From: Hyperoodon ampullatus
Taxonomy: Eukaryota; Chordata; Mammalia; Artiodactyla; Ziphiidae
Direction of reading: 5' to 3'
Assembly: GCA_949752795.1 (NCBI GenBank)
Contig: OX457061.1
Coordinates: forward strand, 33,608,425 to 33,672,424
Length of the DNA stretch: 64,000 nucleotides
In this document: positions 45,131 to 57,177 of the stretch, one piece after another
How positions within the stretch are numbered: the first letter of the stretch is position 1
Layout: every line of letters starts with the position of its first letter
Made by a program: the position numbers and the translations under genes
The notes under the pieces: model-generated
What the model saw: the letters and a program-made list of their open reading frames with translations, nothing else
Databases searched by the model: none
Told to the model about the DNA's origin: nothing

Positions 45131-46234
45131 TCTGAGAGGGGGTGAGGAATAGAGGAATAAGGACAGTTAAGACACTTGGGGATACAGAGAAGAAGACAGA
45201 TGATGTGGGACTGAACCATGGCAGGAAGGACAGAGAAAGAAAAGATTGGAGAGACAATAATGGCAGAATAAATGAAACTTAGTGACTGATTAGATGTGAA
45301 AGTAAAACAAAGAGAAGGCTGACTCCCAGCTTCCTGGCCTGGGTGGCCAGATGTCTGGAAGAGCAGCAAGAGTAGAGGGGGGATTACTTTAATCTTCTGG
45401 CATCCTGTCCTGCTGTGACTCCCGCCATCCTTTCTCTTTGACCATTTCACGACCTAGTCATGCCTTCCACTGGCATTTGAGGGAAGGACATAGAGACTTT
45501 ATTTCTGTTGATGATACAACAATGGACACCTATGAATAGATGATTTTAAATAGATGATTTTAAAAGGCTTTTGGTCCTTTGAAAGAGCTTCTAGAGTGCT
45601 AGTCAGGTTCTCTTTCTTGACCTGGGTGCTGATTACATGAGTGTGTTTAGTTTGTGAAAAGTCATTGAGCCACACATGAGTAACATGTATATATTATCAT
45701 TCAAGAAAAAGTTTTTAAAAATCTATAGCTGGATTTTATAGCTGGGTTTTTCTTACCCTTATTTTGATAAATGAAATTAAGAATCCTATAAGTGGGGGAA
45801 AATAGGGGGAAAGGATAATGAGTTCAATATTTGGTACTCTGAGTTTCAGATGTCTATGAAATGCTAAAGCAATGGTATACTGTAGACATTAGTTGAATGA
45901 GCTGGTTTCTCAGAAGAATGATTTGTACAAGAGCTTCATGGAAACAAAAAGGGAAGTCGTTCTTCCTCTCTTTTTGAAAATACACTTCACAGAACCAGTA
46001 CAGAAAGTTAATTAATTAACCCTTTAACATCAACGCTTGCCTCTGAGTAAATCTCCTTTTTTTTCTGTTCCTCATGCGTGTTTCTGCAGCAGTGTTTTCC
46101 TGACGACAACTGCTCCTAGTTGGCAAGAGGCTGGCTATTTTTAACTATTATGTACATACTCTCATCGCATACACAGCTATTCTAAATTCTTCATGCACTG
46201 AGACAGAGACTAGCTAGCTGTTCACCATACCCAT
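45131..46234. other. Mostly unique, with a 14-bp duplication
   Basis: aatagatgatttta occurs twice in tandem (45535-45548, 45549-45562). 45830-45960 may be a further L2-type scrap. No gene. Confidence 0.4.
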
Positions 46235-46570
46235 TTCCTCTTTGCCCTGGGCACACAGTGAGATTACCATTCCCAGGCTTCCTGGTAGTTAGACATGGAC
46301 ATGAGCTTTGGTTCTAGACAGTACAGAGTGAGTTGAAGTGATGGGTGCCACTTCCAGATCTGACCCATCAAAATCTCTCACATGTAATCCTCTATGCTCT
46401 TCTCCCTTCTGCCAGCCTGAAGCAGACAAGTATGGCAACCTTGGAAGTCATGTGATGAAGATGCAAGAATCACAAACGGAAGGGTGCTAGGTCCTTGAAT
46501 GTCTTCTAGCAGAGAGCCACTCACTGAACAGAAATACCTATTTTAAACTTTATGAGCTGAAGAAATAAAC
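46235..46570 (+). repeat. Ancient interspersed repeat, family unresolved
   Basis: 'ccattcccaggcttcctggt', 'tgatgggtgccacttccaga', 'ttctcccttctgccagcctg' and 'tgagctgaagaaataaact' form the same type of repeat as 14265-14600. Confidence 0.55.
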
Positions 46571-46589
46571 TTCAGATTCCACCTTCTCT

Positions 46590-46760
46590 AACTAGCCTTT
46601 CCAGATATTCCCACGTGAAGAGAACTCTACATATACTTTCTGCCTCAGATTCTGACAGCACTTTATTTGTACCTGTGTTTCTCTGTGCCTTCTATTTTGA
46701 TCAAGTGTATTCTTTTCTGCTAGACTAGAAGTTCTGAGTGACAAGAATTAAACTTTTAGT
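46590..46760 (+). repeat. L2 relic
   Basis: 'agcctttccagatattccca', 'tgacagcactttatttgtac' and 'gctagactagaagttctgag' fit forward L2. Confidence 0.55.
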
Positions 46761-47084
46761 TTCCAACTGAGAAGTTAAAGTGTTTCTAAGAATTTTTACT
46801 CAGGCACTCAATACTTGTAGAATTAATGAAATAAATAAATGCATGTTGGATGAATTCATTCATACATGGACAGATGGATATGAGTGGCAAGGTAAGGAGG
46901 AGATGCCTGAGATTTGAGGCCTGGCAAAAATGGAGAAAGCTGATAAGTATTAATGGTAATAAGAAAGTCAGAAAGGAGGAAACCAATCTTTGGGTGTTCA
47001 TTCACACATTCATTCCCCCCCATTCATCCTTCCACTCATCTCATCCTCCCTCAATGAAAACAAACTGAGCAACTCTGGTAACAT
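46761..47084. other. Unique sequence
   Basis: Contains short (cattc)n-like text at about 47000-47040. No gene. Confidence 0.35.
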
Positions 47085-47308
47085 AATAAGATAGCATTGC
47101 TCTATGCACTTTTCATGGAGTAACTCATTAAGTCTTCATAACAACCCTATTATGTGGGCACTATTATTTCATCCATTTTATAGACAAGAGAAACTTAAGT
47201 AAGTAGCTTGTCAAAGCCACACAGGTAGCAGTGAGGCAGAAACTCAGACCCAGACAATCCTAGTCTAGAGTCCAAGTGCTCAACCACTATGCTATAGCAA
47301 CATGCCAG
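47085..47308 (-). repeat. MIR SINE relic
   Basis: 'taactcattaagtcttcata', 'acaaccctattatgtgggca', 'ccattttatagacaagagaa' and 'caaccactatgctatagcaa' are a long reverse MIR. Confidence 0.92.
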
Positions 47309-47319
47309 CCATGATTTTC

Positions 47320-47862
47320 TTCATGGAGCTACAGAGAAGAGTAAGGAAACAATCTTCTTCTTTAAAACTTCATCATGTAATAAACTAGTAATCTCACTAT
47401 GGTGTCTAGTGTGACATATACTGTAGTGGAGATGCATAAAGTGCTGTGATGTGGGGTGGAGCAGGAAAGAAAGCTTGGGATATTTCATCCAGAAGATGAC
47501 ATTTAAGCTGGGCCTGGAAGATGAGCAGCATAGGTCTGCACAAGGTGAATGGGGATACTGGAGAGAGTCAAGCAGACAGATTACCAGGAGCCAAGGCACA
47601 CGAAGAAAGTGTTCTCATGTGGCAAGAGTATCTGGATGCTTGCAGTTGGGAGGGAGTGAAAAGAAACAAAACTTTAAAGGAAGTTTGCATCCAGAGCATA
47701 AAGAGCCTTGATTTCCAAGTTAAAGGATTGCTCCTTGGCTGGTAGGCAATTAAAAGTCACTGAAGAGTTTTAAGTGAGGAAATAGCATAATGAAATCTGT
47801 GCTGAAGAAAATTCTCCTGTGCTGTATGGAGTAAAAATCATGGCGTGGAGAGATATGAGATG
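47320..47862 (-). repeat. L2-type relic, left of the solo LTR
   Basis: 'gctgggcctggaagatgagc', 'aaagagccttgatttccaag' and 'ttaagtgaggaaatagcata' fit the same L2-type repeat as 41425. It resumes at 48320. Confidence 0.65.
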
Positions 47863-47867
47863 CAGGG

Positions 47868-48314
47868 TGAATATGGTCTGAATGGTGCTCGCCAAAAATT
47901 CATGTCCACCGGGAACCTCAGAATGTGACGTTATTTGGAAATAATGTCTTGGCAGATGTATTTAAGGTAAGAATTGATATGAGATCATATTGGATTCAGG
48001 TGGGCCCTAAATCTAATGAAAGCCTTCTTATAAGAGACAGAAAAGGACACAGAGAAGAAGGGAACATGAAAATGGAGGCAGAGACTGGAGTGATATATCT
48101 ATAAGCCAAGGAATGCCAAGGAGAGCTGGCAACACCAGAAGCCAGGAAAGATGCATGGGACAGGGTCTCCTTCAGAGCCTCGAGAAGGAACCAACTCTGC
48201 CGACACTTTGATTTCAGACTTCCGGCCTCCTGAACTATGAGAGAAAAAAATTCTGTGGTTTTAAGCCACCAAGTTTGCAGTGATTTGTAATGGCATTCCT
48301 AGGAAATTAATACA
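47868..48314 (+). mobile_element. Solo LTR, MaLR/ERVL-type, with a perfect TSD
   Basis: A 447-bp element beginning TG and ending CA, flanked by an exact 5-bp TSD caggg (47863-47867, 48315-48319), the length expected for ERVL-MaLR. Internal text includes 'ccaaaaattcatgtccaccg', 'aggtgggccctaaatctaat', 'gaaggaaccaactctgccga', 'ttttaagccaccaagtttgc'. No gag/pol neighbours, so it arose by LTR-LTR recombination. Subfamily not certain. Confidence 0.9.
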
Positions 48315-48319
48315 CAGGG

Positions 48320-48600
48320 AGATTAATTAAGTGGCTCTTGCTCTAGTCTAGGAGAGAAAACAAATCCTGAATTGAGATGAAGGTACATGGACAGAGAGGA
48401 GAGGCCATATTAAAGAAATGAAGTCAGAATGGACCAAAAATGGACACGTTAGGTGAGGAAGAAATGAGGAGAAACATCAAAGATGGCTTTGTGGTTTCTA
48501 TCTGGGTCATTAACTGAGACTGAGAATATAAAAGGAAGAGCTGATGTGGAAGAAGTCAGACTTTGAAAATAAAAGTCATACATTTTATTGTTCCTTAGAC
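48320..48600 (-). repeat. L2-type relic, right of the solo LTR
   Basis: 'aagatggctttgtggtttct' and 'gggtcattaactgagactga' continue the repeat cut at 47862. Confidence 0.55.
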
Positions 48601-48657
48601 TTTGCATTTAAAAGCAGATAGGTAGGCTATTAGGCTTTCTCTGTGCACATTAGATTA

Positions 48658-48704
48658 GGAAGGAAGGAAGGAAGGGAGCGAGGGAGGGAGGGAGGGAGGG
48701 AGGG
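48658..48704. repeat. (GGAA)n/(GGAG)n microsatellite
   Basis: About four GGAA units pass into about seven GAGG units in pure tract form. Likely polymorphic. Confidence 0.95.
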
Positions 48705-49804
48705 TTCCTTAAAGTCCTGCAAATTATGAGGCTAAGTGGTACAGTTTGAAGAACAATATCTGGCTTACAGCAGACACTCTTGAATCATAGTCCAGAAGCC
48801 AAAGTATAAAGCTGAACATTTCAAAAGAACAGGAATACCTGGACAACTCCCAATTTCATTTCTCCAAACCAACCACAATTATAGATTACATGTGAGATAT
48901 ATCTGTGTCATTGAAAAAATAACAATCCACAGCATCACTGCCATGTTTAGAACAGGCATGATATTTCTGAGAGTGGGAAGAACACTCTAACGTTGATGGT
49001 GAAGAGTGGGTCCCTGGCATGGGGAGGAAGAGGCAGGAAATAACTGGTCAAATAGTGTAAAGAAGAGGGTTGAAGGTCTATTAGAGAAACTGGAAAATAG
49101 ATCAGAGTTTGCTTTTCAGACTCAGAAAAACTGGGTGGATCAAACTACTCTTGCTCAGCCCCATTTGTGTCTTGGATCCTTGCATGACTGCCCACGATTC
49201 ATAAAATGACAGAAACAAAAAATAAAAAGAATTATAATGATAATATCTGTAGTTAATATAACTAAGGACTTCTTCATTTTAGATTTAACTCCACTCTACA
49301 AATCATAATCAAAACGTAAATGACTCAGATGATACTCTGAGTATGGTTTTCATGAGCGTCCTAAGGATTACTATGAAAGATTATGCCAAAACTACATTTT
49401 TTTTGCATGTGACTAGGCACTAAAGTATATATTAGGATAAATAATTATTCATTTTATTCATTGGGACATATGACAGATTTGTAACAAACTCTAAATTGGA
49501 AAAGTTTACAGAATTCTTTTTTTTTTTTTTTTTGGTATGAGCCATACATGAATCTTCCTCTTATGACTACTTGCTCAGAAAGCATAAAGATTAAAAAAAA
49601 CGCATTCTAACCAAATTGGAAAAACGAAGCTTGCTTATTTATGAAATGTAAAGTGCAGCCCAAAAGAATTTTGGTTCTAAATCACCTGCATTAATTTTAC
49701 TCTCTCTTTTTTTAAACTTTGTCTTTCTTGAATTGTTTAGTACATCAAACGCTCAATACCCATAGCACAGAATGTTATAATGTTAACATCTTGGTGGAAT
49801 TTGT
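48705..49804. other. Unique sequence
   Basis: No gene is recognised. A T run of about 19 lies near 49516-49534. Confidence 0.4.
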
Positions 49805-50590
49805 TTTAGTTTTTTTTATTTAAGAAATATAACATTATAGGTTGAGTTGAATCCTCTTTGTACTGTCCTTGAGCCTATTTTCATCCCCCTTCCTCCAAGA
49901 AACCATCCTCCTGAACCTGTATGGCTCTTTCTGTTTTTATGCTTTTACCCCACATATATTTAAATCCATAAGTAACAGACAATATTGCTTTGTATGTTTT
50001 AAACATGTATGTAAATGGTGTATTAACAAGATTTGATTCTTTTCACTCAACTTGGGTTTTCCAAAATCATCCTTCCTGATACACGTGTCTAGCTCATGAG
50101 GTTCACAGCTATGAAATGTCCACTGCTTTTCCATTGCCCTATCGATGAGCATTTAGGTTGTTTTTAATTTTTCAATATTGCAAACAATTCAATAATAAAC
50201 ATCCTAAATGTCATATTACACAGAGGAGAGAATTTTTCTAGGGTACCTATATCTAAACATAAAACTAGCTGCCATAGAGACACATAGCTTCATTTTAGCA
50301 AGGTATTTCCAAATTGCTCTCTAAAGGGGTTTAAACAATTTGCACTCCCCCCAGAATGACCGTGCTCATTTCTTACGAAAACATGGCACTGTTGAACTAT
50401 TTAATTTTGGCCCATTGGATAAGTGTGAAATGGTATTTCTCTGCTTTAATTGGCATTTCCCTGATTATTAATGAGGTAGAGCATCTTTTAATATTTTATA
50501 GGCCATTTTGATTTACATTTCTGTGAACTATTTTTATATTTTGTCTTTCTATTGGGCTGTTTGTCTTTTACTTACTGTAGTGTTTTCTTC
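49805..50590 (-). repeat. L1M 3' region relic
   Basis: 'aagaaatataacattatagg', 'accatcctcctgaacctgta', 'catgtatgtaaatggtgtat', 'ttccattgccctatcgatga' and 'attggcatttccctgattat' form reverse-complement L1 over about 785 bp. Confidence 0.85.
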
Positions 50591-50849
50591 ACATATTTTA
50601 CTCTCAATTAAACAGTGCCTATTTTAGAAAACAAAATGATATTTATTTCTCTTTAATTATAATTACTTGTTAGTGCCAAAAACCAGCTGAATGATAGTTA
50701 AAGACTTCTTTTTCTCTCAGCTTCCTCTTCTTATATACATATTTCTTATAATAAAGTGTTAATAAGTAGAAGTTACCATGTAATTTAAAGGTGGGTCTAG
50801 AAAGAGAATTAAGTTATTTTATTCACTATTCTCCACCTTCAAATGCCCC

Positions 50850-50892
50850 TACACACACACATGCACACACACACACATGCCACAAACACACA
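50850..50892. repeat. Interrupted (CA)n microsatellite
   Basis: CA repeats broken by ATG and AAA steps. Confidence 0.9.
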
Positions 50893-50902
50893 GAGCCCAC
50901 AC

Positions 50903-51022
50903 ACCAGGATGATCAACTGTCCAGGAATGCCTGGGACAGAGAGGGTTCTCAGGACACAAGACTTTCATTGATAAAACTTGGAAAGTCCCTAGCAAGCCAG
51001 AATCATTTGGTCACCCTAACAC
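50903..51022. repeat. MITE-like element with imperfect inverted ends
   Basis: Left end 'ccaggatgatcaactgtcc' and right end 'atcatttggtcaccctaac' are roughly inverted. Related wording ('agggtgaccaacttatcac') occurs near 59982. Family not named. Confidence 0.5.
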
Positions 51023-51109
51023 ATACACACAACATACATACGAATTTTCCTCTAATTTCAATTGCTTTAAATTGTTGTTAACTACATAAAACCCACTTTA
51101 TAGTCCACT

Positions 51110-51259
51110 GTCCCCATTTCTATGCAGCATCATATTGGAGGTCCCAGCCAGTGCAATACAGAAGGAAAAGGAAATAAAAGGCATACAGATGATAAAATAA
51201 GAAATAAAACTGACTCTCTTCACTGACATGTCTACATAAAAAGCCCCAAGGAATCTTTT
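51110..51259 (+). repeat. Old L1 ORF2 relic, left of a SINE
   Basis: 'ttggaggtcccagccagtgc' and 'ggaaataaaaggcatacaga' are typical ORF2 reverse-transcriptase-region DNA of mammalian L1. Confidence 0.85.
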
Positions 51260-51272
51260 AAAAAGCTACTAA

Positions 51273-51679
51273 GGGACTTCCCTCGTGGTTCAGTGGTAAA
51301 GAATCTGCCTTACAATGCAGGGGACACAGGTTCAACCCCTGGTCAGGGGACTAAGATCCCACATGCCGCAGGGTAACTAAGCCCACGCGCCACAACTACT
51401 GAGCTCGCGTGCCTCAACTAGAGCCCACATGCTGCAACCTACAGAGTTCACATGCTCTGGAACCCATGCACCACAACTACAGAGCCCACGAGCCCTGGAG
51501 CCTGCGTGCCAAAACTAGAGAAGAGAAAAAAACCCCGCACACCACAACTAGAGAAAAGCCCACGCACCGCAATGAAAGATCCTGCATGCCTCAATGAAGA
51601 TCCCGCAGGCCGTAACTAAGACCAAATGCAGACAGAAATAAATTAAATAAATAAATTATAAATAAATAAATCTTTTTTA
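51273..51679 (+). mobile_element. Older long CHR-related SINE
   Basis: 'gggacttccctcgtggttca', 'gtaaagaatctgcct', 'tgcaggggacacaggttcaa' and many 'cacaactactgag' modules, ending in an (aaat)n tail. TSD of 13 bp with one mismatch (aaaaagctactaa 51260-51272, aaaaagccactaa 51680-51692). Inserted in an old L1 ORF2. Confidence 0.92.
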
Positions 51680-51692
51680 AAAAAGCCACTAA

Positions 51693-52605
51693 AACTAATA
51701 AGTGAATTTAGTAAGATTGCAGTATATGTGGCTACTACAACAAAAATCAACTGTATTTCTATATATTAGCAATGAACAATTATAAATTGAAATTGAAAAA
51801 ATATAACATTTAAAATAGCACCTGAAATATTTAAAAATAAATCTTCAAAATATGTGCAAAATCTATATATTGAAAAGAACAAAATGCAGATAAAATAATC
51901 AAAGAAAGGCTAAGTGAATGGAGATGCTGTGTTCATGTATTGGAAGACTTTATACAGTTAGGACAACAATTCTACTCAAATCGATCTATAGATCCAACAC
52001 AGTCACAATTTTGTAATACACAATCAATTCTAAAATTTATATGGAAATGCAAAGAAACAGAATAACCCAAACAACTTGGAAAAGAACAACAATAGAGAAT
52101 CCACATTATCTGATTTGAAGACTTACTATAAAGTTATAGTAGTCATGACAGTATGGAAATGGCAAAAGAACACACACATACATCGGTTAAACAAAATAGA
52201 TTCCAGAAGCAGACTCACATGTTTGATTTTAAGCAAAGGTGGAAGGTACATTTTCAGCAAATGGTACTGAAAAAGTTGAACATTCATGTGCAAAAAGAAA
52301 ACCAGAACTCCATACTATGCACAACATATAAAAATTAACTCATAATGAATCATAGCACTAAAAATAAAGCCGAAAACTATGAAAATTCTGAAAGAAACAG
52401 GACAAAATATTTGTGACCTTAGGTTAAGCAAAGATATCTTACATAAACTAACAAAACATAATCCACAAAAGAAAAGACTGATAAATTGAACTCCATCAAA
52501 GTACAAAACTCTGTTCTTCAAAAAACACAATTAGGAAAATCAAAAGACAAACCATAGACTGAGAGAAAATATTTGCAAAACACATATCTGATAAAGGACA
52601 TGAAG
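51693..52605 (+). pseudogene. Old L1 ORF2 relic, right of a SINE
   Basis: Continues the L1 cut at 51259: 'gtgaatttagtaagattgca', 'tggaaatgcaaagaaacaga', 'agaagcagactcacatgttt' and 'gagaaaatatttgcaaaaca' follow the ORF2 order (reverse transcriptase to C-terminal part). Reading frames are broken repeatedly. The copy is truncated before the ORF2 end. Confidence 0.85.
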
Positions 52606-52649
52606 ACACTTTTGATTTTACTCTAGAATTTAAATACAATTGTGAGGTC

Positions 52650-52825
52650 CTAGCTTGGTGGTTTTGAGAATAAGCTTTGGAGTCAGGCAGACTGGCATTC
52701 TCTCTGAAAATTTCACCTGTAAAATGGAGAGAATAATAACAGCTAGTTCATGAATTATGGAGAGTCAGTTAATATAAAATATTCAGCACAGTTTGTGGTA
52801 CTATATCCTCAGTAAAAATATGGAA
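52650..52825 (+). repeat. MIR SINE relic
   Basis: 'tttggagtcaggcagactgg', 'acctgtaaaatggagagaat' and 'tattcagcacagtttgtggt' are forward MIR. Confidence 0.85.
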
Positions 52826-52875
52826 TAAACTTTCCAATTCGGTAAAATTTTTTTTGAATTTTATTTTATTTTTTT

Positions 52876-53062
52876 ATATAGCAGATTCTTATTAGTCATC
52901 AATTTAATACACATCAGTGTATACATGTCAATCCCAATTGGCCAATTCATCACACCACCACCCACACCCCCCCACTGCTTTCCCCCCTTAGTGTCCATAC
53001 GTTTGTTCTCTACACCTGTGTCTCAGTTTCTGCCCTGCAACCAATTCATCTGTAACATTTTT
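52876..53062 (-). other. L1 3' UTR
   Basis: Between the ORF2 stop (53063-53065 on the minus strand) and the A-rich tail. Contains 'cacatcagtgtatacatgtc' and a C-rich patch 'cacccacacccccccactg' at about 52958-52977. Confidence 0.85.
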
Positions 53063-56000
53063 CTAGGTTCCACATATATGAGTTAATATACGATATTTGT
53101 TTTTCTCTTTCTGACTTGCTTCACTCTGTATGACAGTCTCTAGATCCATCCACGTCTCAACAAATGACCCAATTTCGTTCCTTTTTATGGTTGAGTAATA
53201 TTCCATTGTATATATGTACCATATCTTCTTTATCCGTTCGTCTGTCGATGGGCATTTAGGTTGCTTCCATGACCTGGCTATTGTAAACAGTGCTGCAATG
53301 AACATTGGGGTGCATGTGTCTTTTTGAATTCTGATTTTCTCCAGGTATATGCCCAGTAGTGGGATTGCTGGGTCATATGGTAATTCTATTTTTAGTTCTT
53401 TAAGGGACCTCCATATTGTTCTCCATAGTGGCTGTATCAATCTCCATTCCCACCAACAGTGCAAGAGGGTTCCCTTTTCTCCACACCCTCTCCAGCATTT
53501 GTTGTTTGTAGATTTTCTGATGATGCCCATACTAACTGGTGTGAGGTGATAACTCACTGTAGTTTTGATTAGCATTTCTCTAATAATTAGTGATGTTGAG
53601 CAGCTTTTCATGTGCTTCTTGGCGATCTGTATGTCTTCTTTGGAGAAATGTCTGTTTGGGTCTTCTGCCCATTTTTGGATTGGGTTGTTTATTTTTTTGA
53701 TATTGAGCTGCATGAGAGGTTTCTATATTTTGGAGATTAATCCTTTGTCCGTTGATTCATTTGCAAATATTTTCTCCCATTCTGAGGGTTGTCTTTTCGT
53801 CTTGTTTATGGTTTCCTTTGCTGTGCAAAAGGTTTTAAGCTTCATTAAGTCTCATTTGTTTATTTTTGTTTGTATTTCCATTACTCTAGGAGGTGGATCA
53901 GAAAAGATCTTGCTGTGATTTATGTCAAAGAGTGTTCTTCCTATGTTTTCCTCTAAGAGTTTCATAGTGTCTGCTCTTACATTTAGGTCTATAATCCATT
54001 TTGAGTTTATTTTTATGTATGGTGTTAGGGAGTGTTCTAATTTCCTTCTTTTATATGTAGCTGTCCAGTTTTCCCAGAACCACTTATTGAAGAAGCTGTC
54101 TTTTCTCCATTATATATCCTTGCCTCCTTTGTCATAGATTAGTTGACCATAGGTGCGTGGGTTTATCTCTGGGCTTTCTATCCTGTTCCATTGATCTATG
54201 TTTCTGTTTTTGTGCCAGTACCATATTGTCTTGATTACTGTAGCTTTGTAGTATAGTCTGAAGTCAGGGAGTCTGATTCCTTCAGCTCTTTTTTTTCCCC
54301 TCAACACTGCTTTGACTATTCAGGGTCTTTTTTGTCTCCATACGAATTTTAAGACTTTTTTTGTTCGAGTTCTGTAAAAAATGCCACTGGTAATTTCATA
54401 GGGATTGCATTGAATCTGTAGATTGCTTTGGGTAGTAGAGTCATTTTCACAATATTGATTCTTCCAATCCAAGAACATGGTATATCTCTCCATCTGTTGG
54501 TATCATCTTTAGTTTCTTTCATCAGTGTCTTATAGTTTTCTGCATACAGGTCTTTTCTCTCCCTAGGTAGGTTTATTCCTAGGTATTTTATTCTTTTTGT
54601 TGCAATGGTAAATGGGAGTGTTTCCTTAATTTCTCTTTCAGATTTTTCATCATTAGTGTATAGGAATGCAAGAGATTTCTGTGCATTAATTTTGTATCCT
54701 GCAACTTTACCCAATTCATTGATTAGCTCTAGTAGTTTTCTGGTAGCGTCTTTAGGATTCTCTATGTATAGCATGATGGCATCTGCAAACAGTGACAGTT
54801 TTACTTCTTCTTTTCCATTTTGTATTCCTTTTGTTTCTTTTTCTTCTCTGACTGCCGTGGCTATGACTTCCAAAAGTATGTTGAATAATACTGGTGAGAG
54901 TGGACATCCTTGTCTTGTTCCTGATCTTAGAGGAAATGCTTTCAGTTTTTCACCATTGAGAATGATGTTTGCTATGGGTTTCTCATATATGGCCTTTATT
55001 ATGTTGAGGTAGGTTCCCTCTATCCCCACATTCTGGAGAGTTTTTATCATAAATGGGTGTTGAATTTTGTTAAAAGTTTTTTCTGCATCTATTCAAACGA
55101 TCATATGGTTTTTATCCTTCAATTTGTTAATATGGTGTATCACATTGATTGATTTGCGTATATTGAAGAATCATTGTATCCCTGGGGTAAATCCCACTTG
55201 ATCATGGTGTATGATCCTTTTAATGTGTTGTTGGATTGTGTTTGCTAGTATTTTGTTGAGGATTTTTGCATCTATATTCACCAGTGATATTGGTCTGTAA
55301 TTTTCTTTTTCTGTAGTATCTTTGTCTGGTTTTGGTATCAGGGTAATGGTGGCTGCATAGAATGAGTTTGGGAGTGTTCCTTCCTCTGCAATTTTTTGGA
55401 AGGGTTTGAGAAGGATGGGTGTTAGCTCTTCTCTAAATGTTTGATAGAATTCACTGTGAAGCCATCTGGTCCTGGACTTTTGTTTGTTGGAAGATTTTTC
55501 ATTACAGTTTCAATTTCATTCCTTGTGATTGGTCTGTTCATATTTTCTGTTTCTTCCTGGTTCAGTCTTGGAAGGTTATACCTTTCTAAGAATTTGTCCA
55601 TTTCTTCCAGGTTGTCCATTTTATTGGCACAGAGTTGCTTGTAGTAGTCTCTTAAGATGCTTTGTACTTCTGCGGTATCTGTTGTAACTTCTCCTTTTTT
55701 GTTTCTAACTTTATTGATTTGAGTCCTCTCCCTCTTTTTCTTGATGAGTCTGGCTAATGGTTTATCAATTTTGTTTATCTTCTCAAAGAACTAGCTTTTA
55801 GTTTTCTTGATCTTTGCTATTGTATTCTTTGTTTCTATTTCATTTATTTCTGCTCTGATCTTTATGATTTCTTTCCTTCTGCTAACCTTGGGTTTTGTTT
55901 GTTCTTCTTTCTCTAGTTCCTTTAGGTGTAAGGTTAGATTTTTTATTTGAGATTTTTCTTGTTTCTTGATATAGGCTTGTATAGCTATAAACTTCCCTCT

Positions 56001-56878
56001 TAGAACTGCTTTTGCTGCATCCAACAGGTTTTGGATCACTGTATTTTCATTGTCATTTGGCTCTAGGTATTTTTTTATTTCCTCTTTTATTTCTTCAGTG
56101 ATCTCTTGGTTATTTAGTAATGTATTGTTTAGTCTCCATGTGTTCGTGTTTTTTACGCTTTTTTCCCTGTAATTCATTTCTAATCTCATAGCGGTGTGGT
56201 CAGAAAAGATGCTTGATATGACTTCAATTTTCTTAAATTAACTGAGGCTTGATTTGTGACCCAAGAAGTGATCTATCCTGGAGAATGTTCCATGCACACT
56301 TGAGAAGAAAGTGTAGTCTGCTGTTTTTGGATGGAATGTCCTATAAATATCAATTAAATCTATCTGGTCTATTGTGTCATTTCAATCTTTAGTTTCTTTT
56401 TTAATTTTCTGTTTGGATGATCTGTCCATTTGTGTAACTGAGGTGTTAAAGTCCCCCACTATTATTGTGTTATTGTCGATTTCCTGCTTTAAAGCTGTTA
56501 GCAATTGCCTTATGTATTGAGGTGCTCCTATGTTGGGTCCATATGTATTTATAATTGTTACATCTTCTTCTTGGATTGATCCCTTGATCATTATGTAGTG
56601 TACTTCCTTGTCTCTTGTAACATTATTTTAAAGTCTATTTTATCTGATATGAGTACTGCTACTCCAGCTTTCTTTTGATTTCCATTTGCATGGAATATCT
56701 TTTTCCATCCCCTCACTTTCAGTCTGTATGTGTCACTAGGTCTGATGTGGGTCTCTTGAAGACAGCATATAGATGGGTCTTGTTTTTGAATCCATTCAGC
56801 AAGCCTGTGTCTTTTGGTTGGAGCATTTAATCCATTCACGTTTAAGGTAATTATCGATATGTATGTTCCTATGACCAT
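53063..56878 (-). pseudogene. L1 ORF2 pseudogene (endonuclease-reverse transcriptase)
   Basis: ORF2 normally makes one about 1270-residue protein that nicks DNA and reverse-transcribes L1 RNA. Start ATG is at 56876-56878; the natural stop is at 53063-53065. The endonuclease start is present with LNVNGLN and QETH. Then come a 4-bp deletion near 56623, a further endonuclease piece with GDFN, a TGG-to-TAG stop at 55791-55793, a 1-bp deletion near 55455, and another frame break near 54349. The reverse-transcriptase block (54349-55050) has the catalytic motif as FADA instead of FADD (Asp to Ala, codon at 54778-54780). The C-terminal zinc-knuckle-like [14 protein letters not shown] survives. Not functional. 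Confidence 0.95.
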
Positions 56879-56905
56879 TTTCTTAATTGTTTTGCATTTG
56901 TTTTT

Positions 56906-57120
56906 TTGTTTTTGCTTTTTTTTGTGGTACGCGGGCCTCTCACTGTTGTGGCCTCTCCCGTTGCGGAGCACAGGCTCCGGACATGCAGGCTCAGCCAGCG
57001 GCCATGGCTCACGGGCCCAGCCGCTCCGCAGCACGCGGGATCCTCCCGGACCGGGGCACGAACCCGTGTCCCCTGCATCGGCAGGCGGACTCTCAACCAC
57101 TGCGCCACCAGGGAAGCCCT
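56906..57120 (-). mobile_element. Young CHR-1-type SINE inserted in the L1
   Basis: Reverse CHR-1 with a T-run at left, ending 'gcgccaccagggaagccct'. TSD of 12 bp, gcatttgttttt (56894-56905, 57121-57132). It lies in the ORF1-ORF2 spacer; its left TSD copy ends about 16 bp upstream of the ORF2 ATG. It is younger than the L1. Confidence 0.97.
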
Positions 57121-57177
57121 GCATTTGTTTTTGTAGGTCCTTTTCTTATCTTGTGTTTCCCACTTAGAGAAGTTCCT

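Noticed and set aside
48658..48704. Purine-rich tract as a regulatory element
   Set aside because: It is a plain tetranucleotide microsatellite with no motif context.
56591..57124. 177-codon frame joining SINE sequence to the L1 endonuclease start
   Set aside because: It is a read-through of the inserted SINE into ORF2, not a new fusion gene. The real ORF2 start is the ATG at 56876-56878.
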